Shown here piece after piece: positions 8,110 through 17,698 of a stretch of DNA of 64,000 nucleotides. Source of the stretch: Bacteroidota bacterium (lineage in GTDB: Bacteria > Bacteroidota > Bacteroidia > AKYH767-A > OLB10); contig JADKFV010000007.1 in the NCBI GenBank assembly GCA_016717325.1, positions 182,014 through 246,013 on the forward strand. The letters run 5' to 3'. The notes beneath the pieces are model-generated. The model did no database searches and was not told where the DNA came from. It saw only the letters and a list, made by a program, of their open reading frames with translations. The number at the start of each line of letters is the position of its first letter. The stretch's first letter is position 1. A program made the position numbers and the translations under genes.

Positions 8110-9785
8110 ATGAAATTCTTCAAAAAATCAAAAATCCTCATTGTAGTTGCATCATTTGCAATAGGTGCTGGCACCATGTATAGCTTTGCACCTGAGAGCG
8201 ACAACTATTTCGAAATATCGCGCAACCTCGATATTTTTACTTCCTTATTTCGCGAGCTTAATATTTATTATGTTGATGATGTAAAGCCCGGAGAAATTAT
8301 GAAAAAAGGCATTGATGAAATGCTCGAATCACTCGATCCTTACACCAATTATATTCCCGAAAGTGATATTGAGGATTTCCGGTTTATGACCACCGGTCAA
8401 TATGGAGGTATAGGGGCACTCATTGGAAAAAAGGGCGATAGAATTTTAATCACCGATCCATACGAAGGATATCCGGCACAAAAAATGATTTACGTGCCGG
8501 TGATATCATCCTCGAAGTAGATGGCAAAAAAGTAGATTACAAACAAACCGATGATGTGAGTAAAGTTCTCAAAGGCCAACCCAATACTACTGTAAAACTA
8601 TTGATAGAAAGAGAAGGTGAACCTAAGCCATTCGAAAAAGTATTGACTCGTGCCGAAGTAAAAATTCCATCGGTTAGTTATAGTGGTATGCTTGCAAATG
8701 ATGTAGGCTATATAAAACTTACAGGCTTTACCGAAAATGCCGGTGAAGAAGTGCGCAATGCATTTGTTGAGTTGAAAGAAAAAAATAAAATAAAATCGCT
8801 CATTCTTGACTTACGCGGCAATCCCGGTGGATTGCTGCATGAGGCCGTAAATATTGTAAATATTTTTGTGGACAAGGGCACCGATGTAGTATTTACTAAA
8901 GGTAAAGTTAAGGAATGGGACAAAGAATATAAAGCACTTAATCCTCCGGTAGATACCGAAATGCCATTGACTGTAATTGTAAACAGCGGGTCGGCATCGG
9001 CATCCGAAATTGTGTCGGGCGCTTTACAAGACCTCGACCGTGCTATCATTATTGGCCAGCGTTCGTTTGGTAAAGGCCTTGTGCAAACTACGCGTCCTAT
9101 AAGTTACAATGCACAATTGAAAGTAACCACGGCAAAATATTATGTGCCAAGCGGAAGATGTATTCAGGCACTGGATTATTCGCACCGCAATGCAGATGGT
9201 AGTGTTGGTAAAGTACCCGATTCGTTAATGACGGAGTTTAAAACCAAGAAAGGCCGTAAGGTATATGATGGTGGTGGAATTGCTCCCGATTTTACAACAG
9301 AGGTAGAAGAGTTAAGTAATATTTCTGGAAGCCTGATTTCGAAATATTTGATTTTTGATTATGCTACTGCCTATAGAATGAAACATTCCTCCATCACAAC
9401 GGCAAAAGATTTTAAACTTACCGATGCGGAGTACAACGAATTTGTAACATGGGTGAAAACCAAGACTTATGATTATACTACCAGAAGTGAAAAGGAATTT
9501 GAAGATTTGAAAAAAACTGCCGAAAAAGAAAAGTATTACGAAGGATTGAAAGCAGAATTTGAAACAATGCAATCAAAAATGAAACACGACAAAGAGGGCG
9601 ACTTAATAAAGTTTAAGGACGAAATTAAACAACTACTCGAGAGTGAAATTGCTTCGCGTTATTATTATCTGAAAGGTCGTGTTGAAAACGATTTTGTTAC
9701 CGACCGCGAAGTGAACAAAGCAATAGAAGCATTAAACAACAAAGCCATGTTCGACAAAATAATGAATGGCGAACTGAAAAAATAA
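8110..9785 (+). pseudogene. S41 C-terminal processing peptidase, broken by one frameshift
   Basis: Two reading frames together encode one full-length CtpA/Prc-type protease. The first (8110-8520) has a signal anchor (KILIVVASFAIGAGTMYSF), the N-terminal region and the start of the PDZ domain. The second (from about 8486 to 9785) continues the PDZ (AGDIILEVDGKKVDY) and holds the catalytic core: Ser in NSGSASASEIVSGA and Lys in SFGKGLVQT. The break is in the A-run at 8480-8485; one more A would restore QKNDLRAGDIILE across the junction. These proteases trim C-termini of envelope proteins. All key residues are intact, so a sequencing indel is at least as likely as true inactivation. A terminator follows directly. 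Confidence 0.85.
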
Positions 9786-9794
9786 TTCCTATAA

Positions 9795-9832
9795 CCAACA
9801 CTGCAGTTGATTTGCAGTGTTGGTTTTTTTTT
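9795..9832 (+). terminator. Rho-independent terminator after the S41 protease
   Basis: A perfect 11-bp stem (9795-9805 with 9813-9823; arm CCAACACTGCA), a 7-nt loop and nine T residues at 9824-9832. It lies 9 bp past the stop codon and ends the peptidase-rnpA-yidD-protease transcript. Confidence 0.92.
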
Positions 9833-10541
9833 GTGATAATTTTCGCTGCAAAACAATATTTTATTTCAAGCCAAAAAAATACTTCAACTACACCAATCCG
9901 GCTTTTGCTTTATTATCTAATCTCTCAATCACACTTGTGTTAGTTTTTTGCACCAACAGTTTTTGTGTTCATCTGTACTTTTAAAAATCCCAATTGGCTT
10001 TATTATAAATTGGGAATAATTTTTTAGCCTATATTGTTTACATGATGAAAAATGAACAGCTTATTGTTTCATAAAAAAACACATCGAAGTAATTAATATT
10101 TGACCAAAAATTTTTCGATAATCCTTTACAATACCGGGAATATTTTGTGTCAAATGTTTTCCTTACGCAATGTGAAAATTGCTTTCGATCAAGATAATTA
10201 AACTAACAAGTTAGCCACAACTATTTCAAGTTTATTAACATTCCAAATTTTTAAAGAAAGATTGAAAAAAAGAAATTCTAACGTAAAGTGTTGAATATTA
10301 ATATTTAGTCATAAAATAAATTTTGGGTGAACAGCGAGAAATTGTTGATAAAAATCGGCATTATTGTTAATAACTTTTTCTTTCGTCAAAATATTTACTA
10401 GCCTCGACTATGAAAAAACATGGATTGACAACTTAATAGATGCAACTTGGAATATTTGAGAAAAAATATTTTTTTTTAGTATTTATCATTGCAATCCTAT
10501 TCGTAATGTAATTTTTATCTAAACAATTAATTCAAAATTTT
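9833..10541. other. Long AT-rich intergenic region with no recognisable gene
   Basis: About 700 bp between the terminator and the giant SprB-repeat gene. I see no long open frame, no tRNA-like fold, no tandem repeat and no clean TAnnTTTG box. It probably holds the promoter and leader of the downstream gene, but I cannot place them. Confidence 0.5.
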
Positions 10542-13500
10542 ATGCGCACAATTCTATCTTCCAATCACAAATTTCTTTTGCTCGGTTGTTTTTTTTCTCT
10601 ACTATTTTCAATTGACCTTAAAGCAACTCATGCCACAGGGGCCGACATGACTTATGTTTGCCTTGGTAACAATCAGTACAAGATTACGATAACATTTTAC
10701 CGCGATTGTGCCGGTGTGCCCGAAGACAATTCCTATTTTATAAATTTGTCTTCTGTGGCATTAGGTGTCGATACAAATTTTATTGCGCCTAAAGGGCCTC
10801 AACCAAATGGACAAGTAATTACGCAGGATTGTCCTACTTCCTTATCGCGTTGCCTGGGCGGAACAGCAGTAGGAATACGTAAATGGAGGTACGAAAAAAT
10901 AATTACGCTGCCGGGTCAGTCGAACGATTGGATAATTGGATGGCGCGAGTGTAACAGAAATTTTGCCATTACCACAGTGAACAATCCCGGTTCTTACTGC
11001 ACATACATAGAAGCCCTTATCGATAATAGCAATGGTTTATGTAACAACTCGCCCGTTTTTTCCAATATCCCCATAGTGTTTGCATGTATTGGGCAGGATT
11101 TTAATTACAATCAAGGCGCATTAGATTCCGAAGGCGACTCATTGTTTTATGAACTTGTAAACCCATTGGAAAATAAAAATGTGCTTGTTCCATTATTGCC
11201 TCCATATACTGCAACATTTCCTTTATCATCGAGCACACCATTTACAATTAATGCAGCAAGTGGTGCAATTAAGTTTCGCCCAAATCTGTTGCAAGTTGGA
11301 ATTTTAGCAGTTTTGGTAAAAGAATACCGTAATGGTGTACAAATAGGAAGCGTGATGCGCGATTTTCAGTTCTATATTCAAAATTGCAAAACGAACAATG
11401 TTCCTACGCTTTCGGGCTTCAATGGAACAAATGACTATACACTTAACATGTGCCTTGGCGATAGTGTTTGTTTTTTTATTAATTCATTTGACACAGACAC
11501 GTTTCAAAGAGTATATATTAACTCAAACGTTTTACAATCCTTAAATAATGTTTCTTTTAGTGACGATACGGCATTCAGACCTACGGCAACTATTTGTTAT
11601 AAGCCTGATACTGCTGAATCTTTAACCACTCCGCAGTTTTTTACTATTACTGTATACGATGAGTTTTGCCCTAATGCCGCTGCACAAACTTTTACTTACA
11701 CCATCAATGTACACGATTTAGATATTGACATGGTCACTTCCAACATTACATGTGCATTGCACGATGGAGAAATTGCACCCGATTTAACTCCCAACTTACC
11801 CGGAACTACTTTTCTATTTTTATGGAATAATGGCGCAACAACAAAAAAGATTAAGAATCTTGAACCAGGAACTTATTCTGTTTCAGTTATTAGCAGCGTA
11901 GGATGCACCGAAACACGTTCGGCAACTATAACCGGGCCTACTGAAAATGTAACCTGCAATTTTAGTGTTACCAACCAAACAACTTGTGTGCCATGCAATG
12001 GTGCAATAATAAACGACAGCATCAATAAACCATATACTTATTTGTGGAGTGATGGCAGCACTAATGCAAGCCTACAAAATGCTTGTGCTGGCACGTATAC
12101 TGTTACATCAACTGATATTTTTGGTTGTACATTAGAATGTAATTTTACCATTCTGGATCAAACACCATCTATTAGTTGCACCGCTTCGAACAGCGCAAAT
12201 ACTTTCTGCAACAGCAATTGCAATGGCACTGCCTCCGCATTGGCGAGCGGAGGTACTGCTTATACTTACTTATGGAATAATGGACAAACCAACGATGTTG
12301 CCACCGGCCTTTGCAGTGGAACGTATACTGTTACAGTTACCGATGCTTCCGGTTGCACGTCTTCGTGCCAAACCACATTAACAGACAATACCGATCAACC
12401 CGGATGTACGGTTCAAAAAACAGATGTGGTTTGTAAAGGTGCATCAGACGGCACAGCCACGGCTAATGTTAGCGGAGGCATTGCACCATTTGATTATTTA
12501 TGGAGTAATGGAAATACGAATCAAACGGCAAATAGTTTGGCACCGGGTTCATATAGCGTAACCGTTACAGATTCGCATGGTTGTACTTCGCAATGTTCTG
12601 CCAACATAAGTGATGGCCCCGATTTATCTATTGCTATAAGTGGTACACCATCGCAATGCAACAGTTGTAACGGAACCACCACCACAACTTTAACAGGCGG
12701 TGTTGCTCCTGTAACTTATTTATGGAATAATGGCAATACAAATTCAAATCTTTCGGCTTTGTGTTCCGGCACATACACGATAGTGGCAACCGATGCAAAT
12801 GGCTGCACTGTATCGGAAACAATTGTAATTATTGACCAATCTGAAACAATTTCGTGCAACATTTCAAAAACTAATGTTACATGTAATGGGGCACAAAACG
12901 GAACTGCATCGGTAAATGTTACTCAAGGTACCGCTCCATTCACTTACCTTTGGAGCAACGGCAAAACAACTTCAGGTATATCCGGCCTTGGTGTCGGAAC
13001 GTTTACTGTTACTGTGAGCAATATAAACGGATGTTCATCATCTTGCCAGGTAATTATTACACAGCCGGTAAAAGTAGGATGCAACATTACCGTAGCAGCC
13101 AATGCACTATGTGGAGCGTGCACCGGTTCGTTGGTTGCCGATCAGCAAAACACTGTTGGTACAGTAACATTTTTATGGAGCAATGGCGCTACTACAAAAA
13201 CAATAACTAATCTATGTGCCGGAACGTATACGGTTACCGTGAGCAGGACCAATGGCTGCTCCTCATCTTGTTCCGCTGTAGTTGGTAATACCCTTATTCC
13301 AATTACAATTTCTAAAACTATAGTGAATAACAATGCATGCAACAATACTTGTAATGGAAGCGTGAGTGTAACTGCAACGGGTGGAACATCATACACTTAT
13401 TTATGGAGTAATGGCGCAACTACTGCCACTGCAGCGCAATTGTGTCAAGGTTTCTATACTGTTACTGTTACAGATATTAGTGGTTGTACAGGAACAACAT

Positions 13501-15302
13501 CGGCCGAAGTAAAAGGAAAAACGACAAATGTTTTGGCTACTATCACTAATCAAACTATACCAAAATGCGGAACACCGTGTATAGGAAAATTGAAAGTTAA
13601 TGGAAGCGGAGGTACACAATACTCATATATTTGGAGCACAAATCCTGCAAAAACAGCGCAAACCATTTCAAACATTTGCCCGGGAACGTATACTGTTACA
13701 GTTACTGATGTTTCGGGCTGCACAGCAACAGCGTCTATTCAATTATTCCCTTATGTTAATACGTTAAACTGCTCCGTATTGCCTACAATGAACACTTCCT
13801 GCAATTTAAATACATGTAATGGAACCGGGACACTTTCGGTAGCAAACGGCAGTGGCAATTACACTTATTTGTGGAATACTATTCCTGTTCAAACAACTTC
13901 AGTAGGAACGGGATTGTGCAGTGGATCGTATGTGGTTACTGTTACGGATATATCTTCAAACTGTACATCAAGTTGTTTAGCCAAACTCCAAGATATACCA
14001 AGCAGCATGATTTGTGGAGTGCAACAATTACAAAGTATAAGTTGTAATGGTGGGTCAAACGGATCAATAAAAGTGAATGTAACAAATCCGGGGCCTAATT
14101 TAGTTTATCTATGGAGCAACGGAGCAACTACCGCAACTGTTACCGGGCTTGCAAAAGGCACATACAGAGTTACCGTTACCGATGGCAATGGTTGTACAAC
14201 AAGTTGCTCTAGAATAGTATCGGAGCCATCTGTACTAAAAGTAGTTGCAACTTCATCAAGTGCAAAATGCCTTCAACCATGCAATGGAAAAATTCAACTT
14301 GCTGTGTCCGGTGGTATAGCGCCTTATGTTTATGTCTGGAGCAATGGAAGCAACACCTCTAATAAAGATACAACGTTGTGTCCCGGTACGTATACTGTTA
14401 CTGTTACTGACGCAAGGGGATGCACCAAATCGATTAGCGTGACAATTTCGAATGAGGCTTATGTTTGTACTACCTTCCTTTCAGGGAATAATCAGTCTTA
14501 TTGGAACCCGGCACCAGGTGGCAATGCAGTTAGCAACTACCTCAACGCAAATTTCACAACTTTGTTTCCAACAGGCATTTTGCTGAAAGGTAGTTGCGGC
14601 ACGGCAAAACAAATAACACTCACTACTGTTGCTGCTGTCAAAGAAATCCAAAAAGGTACCGGTGCGCCTACAACTATAACACAAAACTACAACAATCCAC
14701 TTTTGTCTACACTCAACAATAGCCTTGCAGCAAATGTGACCACCTTATGGTTGAACATTAACTTTGATTTGGCCGATCCAAATTGGGCTCCTGCAAGTAC
14801 TGTAAACTTTAAGGATTTGGTGGTGGATTCGGGGCCGTTAACCGGTTTAACAGTGGAACAAGTTTACCAGCAGGCAGTAAATGCACTTACAGGTTGTGGC
14901 AGTGTTTACACTAACTCCATTCTAAGAACGTACTGCTCACTTATAAATGCATCGTGGAACCTCGGCTCTAAAAACAATAATGTGCTCAAGTGTCCTGTAA
15001 ATAATGGCTGTGGGGCCAAAGGAAATGGCATTCCGCTTATGGAAAATGACGAACTGCTATTTAATGTATTTCCAAATCCCAATGATGGTAATTTTGAGTT
15101 ACAGTTTTTAGCCGAGAGTGGTTTTATGTATGAAATAACAATGTTTGAAAACAGTGGTCGTAAGGTGTTTGAAAAAAACGGCACATCTGTTACAGGTATC
15201 AATCACATAAATATTTTCAACGAAAATTTTGCAAAGGGATTTTATATTCTCGAGTTCAAAGTGGCAGGCGAAAAACGTGAACTAAAATTATTGATAGAAT
15301 AA
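10542..15302 (+). CDS. Giant SprB-repeat T9SS cargo protein (type A sorting domain)
   Basis: 1586 residues. A signal peptide (about residues 1-28) precedes THATGADMTYVCLGNNQYKI, a module of roughly 360 residues that is also at the N-terminus of the giant protein encoded at 42068-47483 (shared landmarks: DGDSL/EGDSLFYE and KEYRNGVQIG). Then come about twelve Cys-rich repeats of roughly 75 residues, each with a CNG-type element, YLWSNGATT and GTYTVTVTDxxGCT, matching SprB repeats of gliding adhesins. A unique 150-residue region follows (about 1330-1480), then a type A sorting tail beginning NVFPNPNDGNFELQF and ending in LKLLIE. It is likely exported by T9SS and displayed on the surface as an adhesin or matrix protein. 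Terminated at 15347. Confidence 0.9.
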   Translation: MRTILSSNHKFLLLGCFFSLLFSIDLKATHATGADMTYVCLGNNQYKITITFYRDCAGVPEDNSYFINLSSVALGVDTNFIAPKGPQPNGQVITQDCPTSLSRCLGGTAVGIRKWRYEKIITLPGQSNDWIIGWRECNRNFAITTVNNPGSYCTYIEALIDNSNGLCNNSPVFSNIPIVFACIGQDFNYNQGALDSEGDSLFYELVNPLENKNVLVPLLPPYTATFPLSSSTPFTINAASGAIKFRPNLLQVGILAVLVKEYRNGVQIGSVMRDFQFYIQNCKTNNVPTLSGFNGTNDYTLNMCLGDSVCFFINSFDTDTFQRVYINSNVLQSLNNVSFSDDTAFRPTATICYKPDTAESLTTPQFFTITVYDEFCPNAAAQTFTYTINVHDLDIDMVTSNITCALHDGEIAPDLTPNLPGTTFLFLWNNGATTKKIKNLEPGTYSVSVISSVGCTETRSATITGPTENVTCNFSVTNQTTCVPCNGAIINDSINKPYTYLWSDGSTNASLQNACAGTYTVTSTDIFGCTLECNFTILDQTPSISCTASNSANTFCNSNCNGTASALASGGTAYTYLWNNGQTNDVATGLCSGTYTVTVTDASGCTSSCQTTLTDNTDQPGCTVQKTDVVCKGASDGTATANVSGGIAPFDYLWSNGNTNQTANSLAPGSYSVTVTDSHGCTSQCSANISDGPDLSIAISGTPSQCNSCNGTTTTTLTGGVAPVTYLWNNGNTNSNLSALCSGTYTIVATDANGCTVSETIVIIDQSETISCNISKTNVTCNGAQNGTASVNVTQGTAPFTYLWSNGKTTSGISGLGVGTFTVTVSNINGCSSSCQVIITQPVKVGCNITVAANALCGACTGSLVADQQNTVGTVTFLWSNGATTKTITNLCAGTYTVTVSRTNGCSSSCSAVVGNTLIPITISKTIVNNNACNNTCNGSVSVTATGGTSYTYLWSNGATTATAAQLCQGFYTVTVTDISGCTGTTSAEVKGKTTNVLATITNQTIPKCGTPCIGKLKVNGSGGTQYSYIWSTNPAKTAQTISNICPGTYTVTVTDVSGCTATASIQLFPYVNTLNCSVLPTMNTSCNLNTCNGTGTLSVANGSGNYTYLWNTIPVQTTSVGTGLCSGSYVVTVTDISSNCTSSCLAKLQDIPSSMICGVQQLQSISCNGGSNGSIKVNVTNPGPNLVYLWSNGATTATVTGLAKGTYRVTVTDGNGCTTSCSRIVSEPSVLKVVATSSSAKCLQPCNGKIQLAVSGGIAPYVYVWSNGSNTSNKDTTLCPGTYTVTVTDARGCTKSISVTISNEAYVCTTFLSGNNQSYWNPAPGGNAVSNYLNANFTTLFPTGILLKGSCGTAKQITLTTVAAVKEIQKGTGAPTTITQNYNNPLLSTLNNSLAANVTTLWLNINFDLADPNWAPASTVNFKDLVVDSGPLTGLTVEQVYQQAVNALTGCGSVYTNSILRTYCSLINASWNLGSKNNNVLKCPVNNGCGAKGNGIPLMENDELLFNVFPNPNDGNFELQFLAESGFMYEITMFENSGRKVFEKNGTSVTGINHINIFNENFAKGFYILEFKVAGEKRELKLLIE

Positions 15303-15346
15303 TCTGACAGTTTACGACAATCGTAAAAAGTCTTACAAAATAAGAA

Positions 15347-15378
15347 AACGCTGCATTAATAAAATGCAGCGTTTTTTT
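15347..15378 (+). terminator. Rho-independent terminator after the SprB-repeat gene
   Basis: Stem AACGCTGCATT (15347-15357) pairs with 15363-15373, with a 5-nt loop and a following T-tract (15372-15378). It is 44 bp past the stop codon and 27 bp before the acetyltransferase start. Confidence 0.88.
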
Positions 15379-15404
15379 ATATTCAATTTTCCCATATTGC
15401 AACC

Positions 15405-15893
15405 ATGATTTTACAAAAATACAATCACACTTATTTTACCACTATTCAAAGTTGGATAACTGATGGCGACTTTCTTTTTCAATTTGCCGGGCCCGATTGG
15501 GAATTTCCATTAACACAAAAGCAATTAGATAATTATATTGAACAGAACCCTCACAAACAATTATACATAGGCTTGCATGCTGAAAATACTCCTGTTGCTT
15601 TTGGAGAAATTATTTTTCAGGGGCACTACTCACCACGGCTGGGCCGATTGCTTGTTGGAGGCGCTGAAAATAGAGGGAAAGGTTATGGTCAAAAATTTAT
15701 TCGATGTTTGATAAATGAATGTTCAATTGTATCGAACTTAAAAAAAATATTTCTTTATGTATTGGAAAAAAACTTGTTGGCAATAAACTGTTATTTAAAA
15801 GTCGGATTCGAAATTGACATTACATATAAAGGACATTTAACACACGATAATGTTGATCACAATGTGCTGCTTATGTACTTCAACACAAAATAA
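15405..15893 (+). CDS. GNAT family N-acetyltransferase
   Basis: 162 residues. The acetyl-CoA-binding segment is recognisable as GRLLVGGAENRGKGYGQKFIR (an R-G-x-G-x-G/A variant on the conserved loop), followed by FLYVLEKNLLAINCYLKVGF, the C-terminal strand-helix in which AINCYLKVGF is the usual N-x-x-A-x-x-x-Y-x-K-x-GF element. The N-terminus starts with FTTIQSWITDGDFLFQFAGP, as in RimJ/RimL-type acetyltransferases. It would acetylate an amine on a small molecule or protein; the substrate cannot be told. It is a single gene set off by a terminator upstream, with its own promoter not identified. Confidence 0.82.
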   Translation: MILQKYNHTYFTTIQSWITDGDFLFQFAGPDWEFPLTQKQLDNYIEQNPHKQLYIGLHAENTPVAFGEIIFQGHYSPRLGRLLVGGAENRGKGYGQKFIRCLINECSIVSNLKKIFLYVLEKNLLAINCYLKVGFEIDITYKGHLTHDNVDHNVLLMYFNTK

Positions 15894-15946
15894 AAATGCA
15901 GTTTTAGTAATCAATCTACATCGTTCAAAAAACAACCTATATCAAA

Positions 15947-15979
15947 TTGCTACAAAGAAATATCTCATTACTATATTTG
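15947..15979 (+). promoter_or_regulatory. Bacteroidetes-type promoter for the GT4 gene
   Basis: TTG at 15947-15949 and TATATTTG at 15972-15979 with 22 bp between. Transcription would start near 15985, so the conserved N-terminus of the glycosyltransferase (from about 16020) lies within the transcript. Confidence 0.7.
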
Positions 15980-16019
15980 CCGAAATAAAAGTATCATCAA
16001 AAATATTTTACCACATAAA

Positions 16020-17165
16020 TTAAAGATTGGGCTCAATGCCCGTTTGCTCATCAGCAACAAACTCGATGGCATAGGAACATTTACACATGAATCGTTTAAA
16101 TTACTAACGCAACAACATCCGGAAGTTACGTTTTACTTTTTTTTCGATCGCGATTTCGATCAGCAATTTATTTATGGCAAGAATGTAAAAGGAATTGTGG
16201 TGCCTTTGCCAACCCGTCATCCATATTTATTGTGGATATGGCTCAATATGATGTTGCCGTTTTATTTGAAAAAATATGAAATAGATTTATTCGTTTCACC
16301 CGATGGATTTTTACCAACCAATTGCAAAACAAAAACACTCGATATTATTCATGATTTAAATTTTTTCCACTTTCCGCAAAAAATACGTTGGGGTTGGGGC
16401 GAATTTTATAATAAACATTTTCCAAAGTATGCACAACAGGCAACACGAATTGCAACAGTTTCGGAATTCAGCAAAACAGATATTGCACAACAATACCAAA
16501 TAGCCAAAAGCAAAATTGATGTGGTGTACAATGGCGCAAACGAAGGCTTTCAACCAATCACCGAAACAGAAATAACCTCGACAAGAAATAAATACTCGAA
16601 TGGCCATCCCTATTTCTTCTTTGTTGGATCAATGTATGAACGCAAAAACATAAAACGTTTGCTGCAGGCTTTCGAACTTTTCAAAACTGAAACCAATAGC
16701 GATTTTAAATTATTGATTGCCGGACGGAAAATATGGTGGAGCAACGAAACAGAAGAAACATACAACAACAGTAAATTTAAAGAAGAAATGATTTTTACCG
16801 GCAGAGTTGATAATGTATCATTACACAAATTGATGGGCGCAGCTTTCGCTTTGGTTTATGTTTCGTTATTCGAAGGCTTTGGAATTCCCATTGTGGAAGC
16901 CATGCAATGTAGTGTGCCTGTTATTACCAGCAATTTAACCTCGATGCCCGAAGTGGCAGGCGATGCCGCATTGTGTGTAAATCCAAACAGAACAGAAGAA
17001 ATTTGCCATGCAATGAAAACAATTGTTGACGATAAAAATTTATATCAATCGCTAAAAGAAAAGGGATTGGAACGCAGCAAACTTTTTACATGGCAACGCA
17101 CAGCAGATTTAATTTGGCAATCGATAGAAAAAACGATAGCAACAAAATATACTAGGAGTAGTTAG
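16020..17165 (+). CDS. GT4 glycosyltransferase (mannosyltransferase-like)
   Basis: About 381 residues if the conserved N-terminus is counted. The usual first strand of this family reads KIGLNARLLISNKLDGIGT and begins around 16020, before the first ordinary start codon (TTG at 16044), so the true start is uncertain. Inside are the inter-domain GSMYERKNIKRLLQAF region and the E-x7-E motif FEGFGIPIVEAMQ followed by VITSNLTSMPEVAGDAA, typical of GT4 enzymes acting in polysaccharide assembly. The fold is GT-B, cytosolic or membrane-peripheral. The last codons overlap copy 1 of the dispersed palindromic repeat at 17149. Donor and acceptor are unknown. Confidence 0.87.
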   Translation, partial: LKIGLNARLLISNKLDGIGTFTHESFKLLTQQHPEVTFYFFFDRDFDQQFIYGKNVKGIVVPLPTRHPYLLWIWLNMMLPFYLKKYEIDLFVSPDGFLPTNCKTKTLDIIHDLNFFHFPQKIRWGWGEFYNKHFPKYAQQATRIATVSEFSKTDIAQQYQIAKSKIDVVYNGANEGFQPITETEITSTRNKYSNGHPYFFFVGSMYERKNIKRLLQAFELFKTETNSDFKLLIAGRKIWWSNETEETYNNSKFKEEMIFTGRVDNVSLHKLMGAAFALVYVSLFEGFGIPIVEAMQCSVPVITSNLTSMPEVAGDAALCVNPNRTEEICHAMKTIVDDKNLYQSLKEKGLERSKLFTWQRTADLIWQSIEKTIATKYTRSS

Positions 17166-17254
17166 GTTTTCGAATGAAAATATAACGTACTCTAAGTAAT
17201 ACCGAACAACTACAATAGTTTTTTTTTCAAAACCTCTGTTGTTTCGGTATAGTT
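17149..17254. repeat. Dispersed palindromic element, copy 1
   Basis: About 105 bp with two imperfect stem-loops. The first runs from TACTAGGAGTAGTTA to TAACGTACTCTAAGTA; the second from ATACCGAACAAC (17199-17210) across a T-rich loop to GTTGTTTCGGTAT (17238-17250). A near-identical element is at 61490 and the second half alone is at 54931. It overlaps the 3' end of the upstream GT4 gene and lies between convergent genes, where the hairpin may also end transcription. Confidence 0.75.
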
Positions 17255-17260
17255 TAACAG

Positions 17261-17698
17261 CTAATCTCTTTTGTTCTTAAAAAACGTTTTTAATAAATCA
17301 CTACATTCATTTTCGAACAAGCCATATTCAATAGATGTTTTGGGGTGCAATATATTTTTCTGCAAATTCGAAAAGCCTCTCTTTGTGTCGCGGGCACCAC
17401 ACACAATGCGCGATACCTGTGTCCAATAAGCAGCACCGGCACACATTACGCAAGGCTCAAGGGTTACGTACAATGTGCATTGTTCCAAACTTTTTCCTCC
17501 CATATAATTTGTAGCTGCGGTAAAGGCTTGCATTTCGGCATGCGCTGTGGGGTCTTGCAAACGTTCGCATAAATTGTGACCACGACCAATAATTTTATTT
17601 TGTGAAACTATCACCGCACCTACCGGTACTTCATCGGCATCGAATGCTTTTTGAGCTTCACGCAATGCCTGTTGCATAAAGTGTTCATCGGTAAACAT
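17261..17698 (-). CDS. tadA: tRNA-specific adenosine deaminase
   Basis: 145 residues with the full cytidine-deaminase-type zinc site: HAEMQAF (His53 as zinc ligand, Glu55 as proton shuttle) and EPCVMCAGA (Cys83 and Cys86 as ligands). The N-terminal MQQALREAQKAFDADEVPVGAV matches TadA and related nucleoside deaminases. TadA converts adenosine 34 of tRNA-Arg(ACG) to inosine. The start codon overlaps the stop of the upstream T9SS gene by one base (TAATG), so they are translationally linked. A guanine or guanosine deaminase function cannot be excluded from sequence alone, but TadA is the most likely. Confidence 0.87.
   Translation of the reverse strand: MFTDEHFMQQALREAQKAFDADEVPVGAVIVSQNKIIGRGHNLCERLQDPTAHAEMQAFTAATNYMGGKSLEQCTLYVTLEPCVMCAGAAYWTQVSRIVCGARDTKRGFSNLQKNILHPKTSIEYGLFENECSDLLKTFFKNKRD

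Noticed and set aside
8480..8520. Programmed -1 frameshift in the S41 protease
   Set aside because: The A-run is not a properly phased X-XXY-YYZ slippery heptamer and no downstream stem-loop or pseudoknot is evident; not impossible, but an indel is simpler.
9833..10541. tRNA or small RNA in the long intergenic region
   Set aside because: I looked for the T-loop GTTCRANNC pattern and for strong stem-loops and found none.
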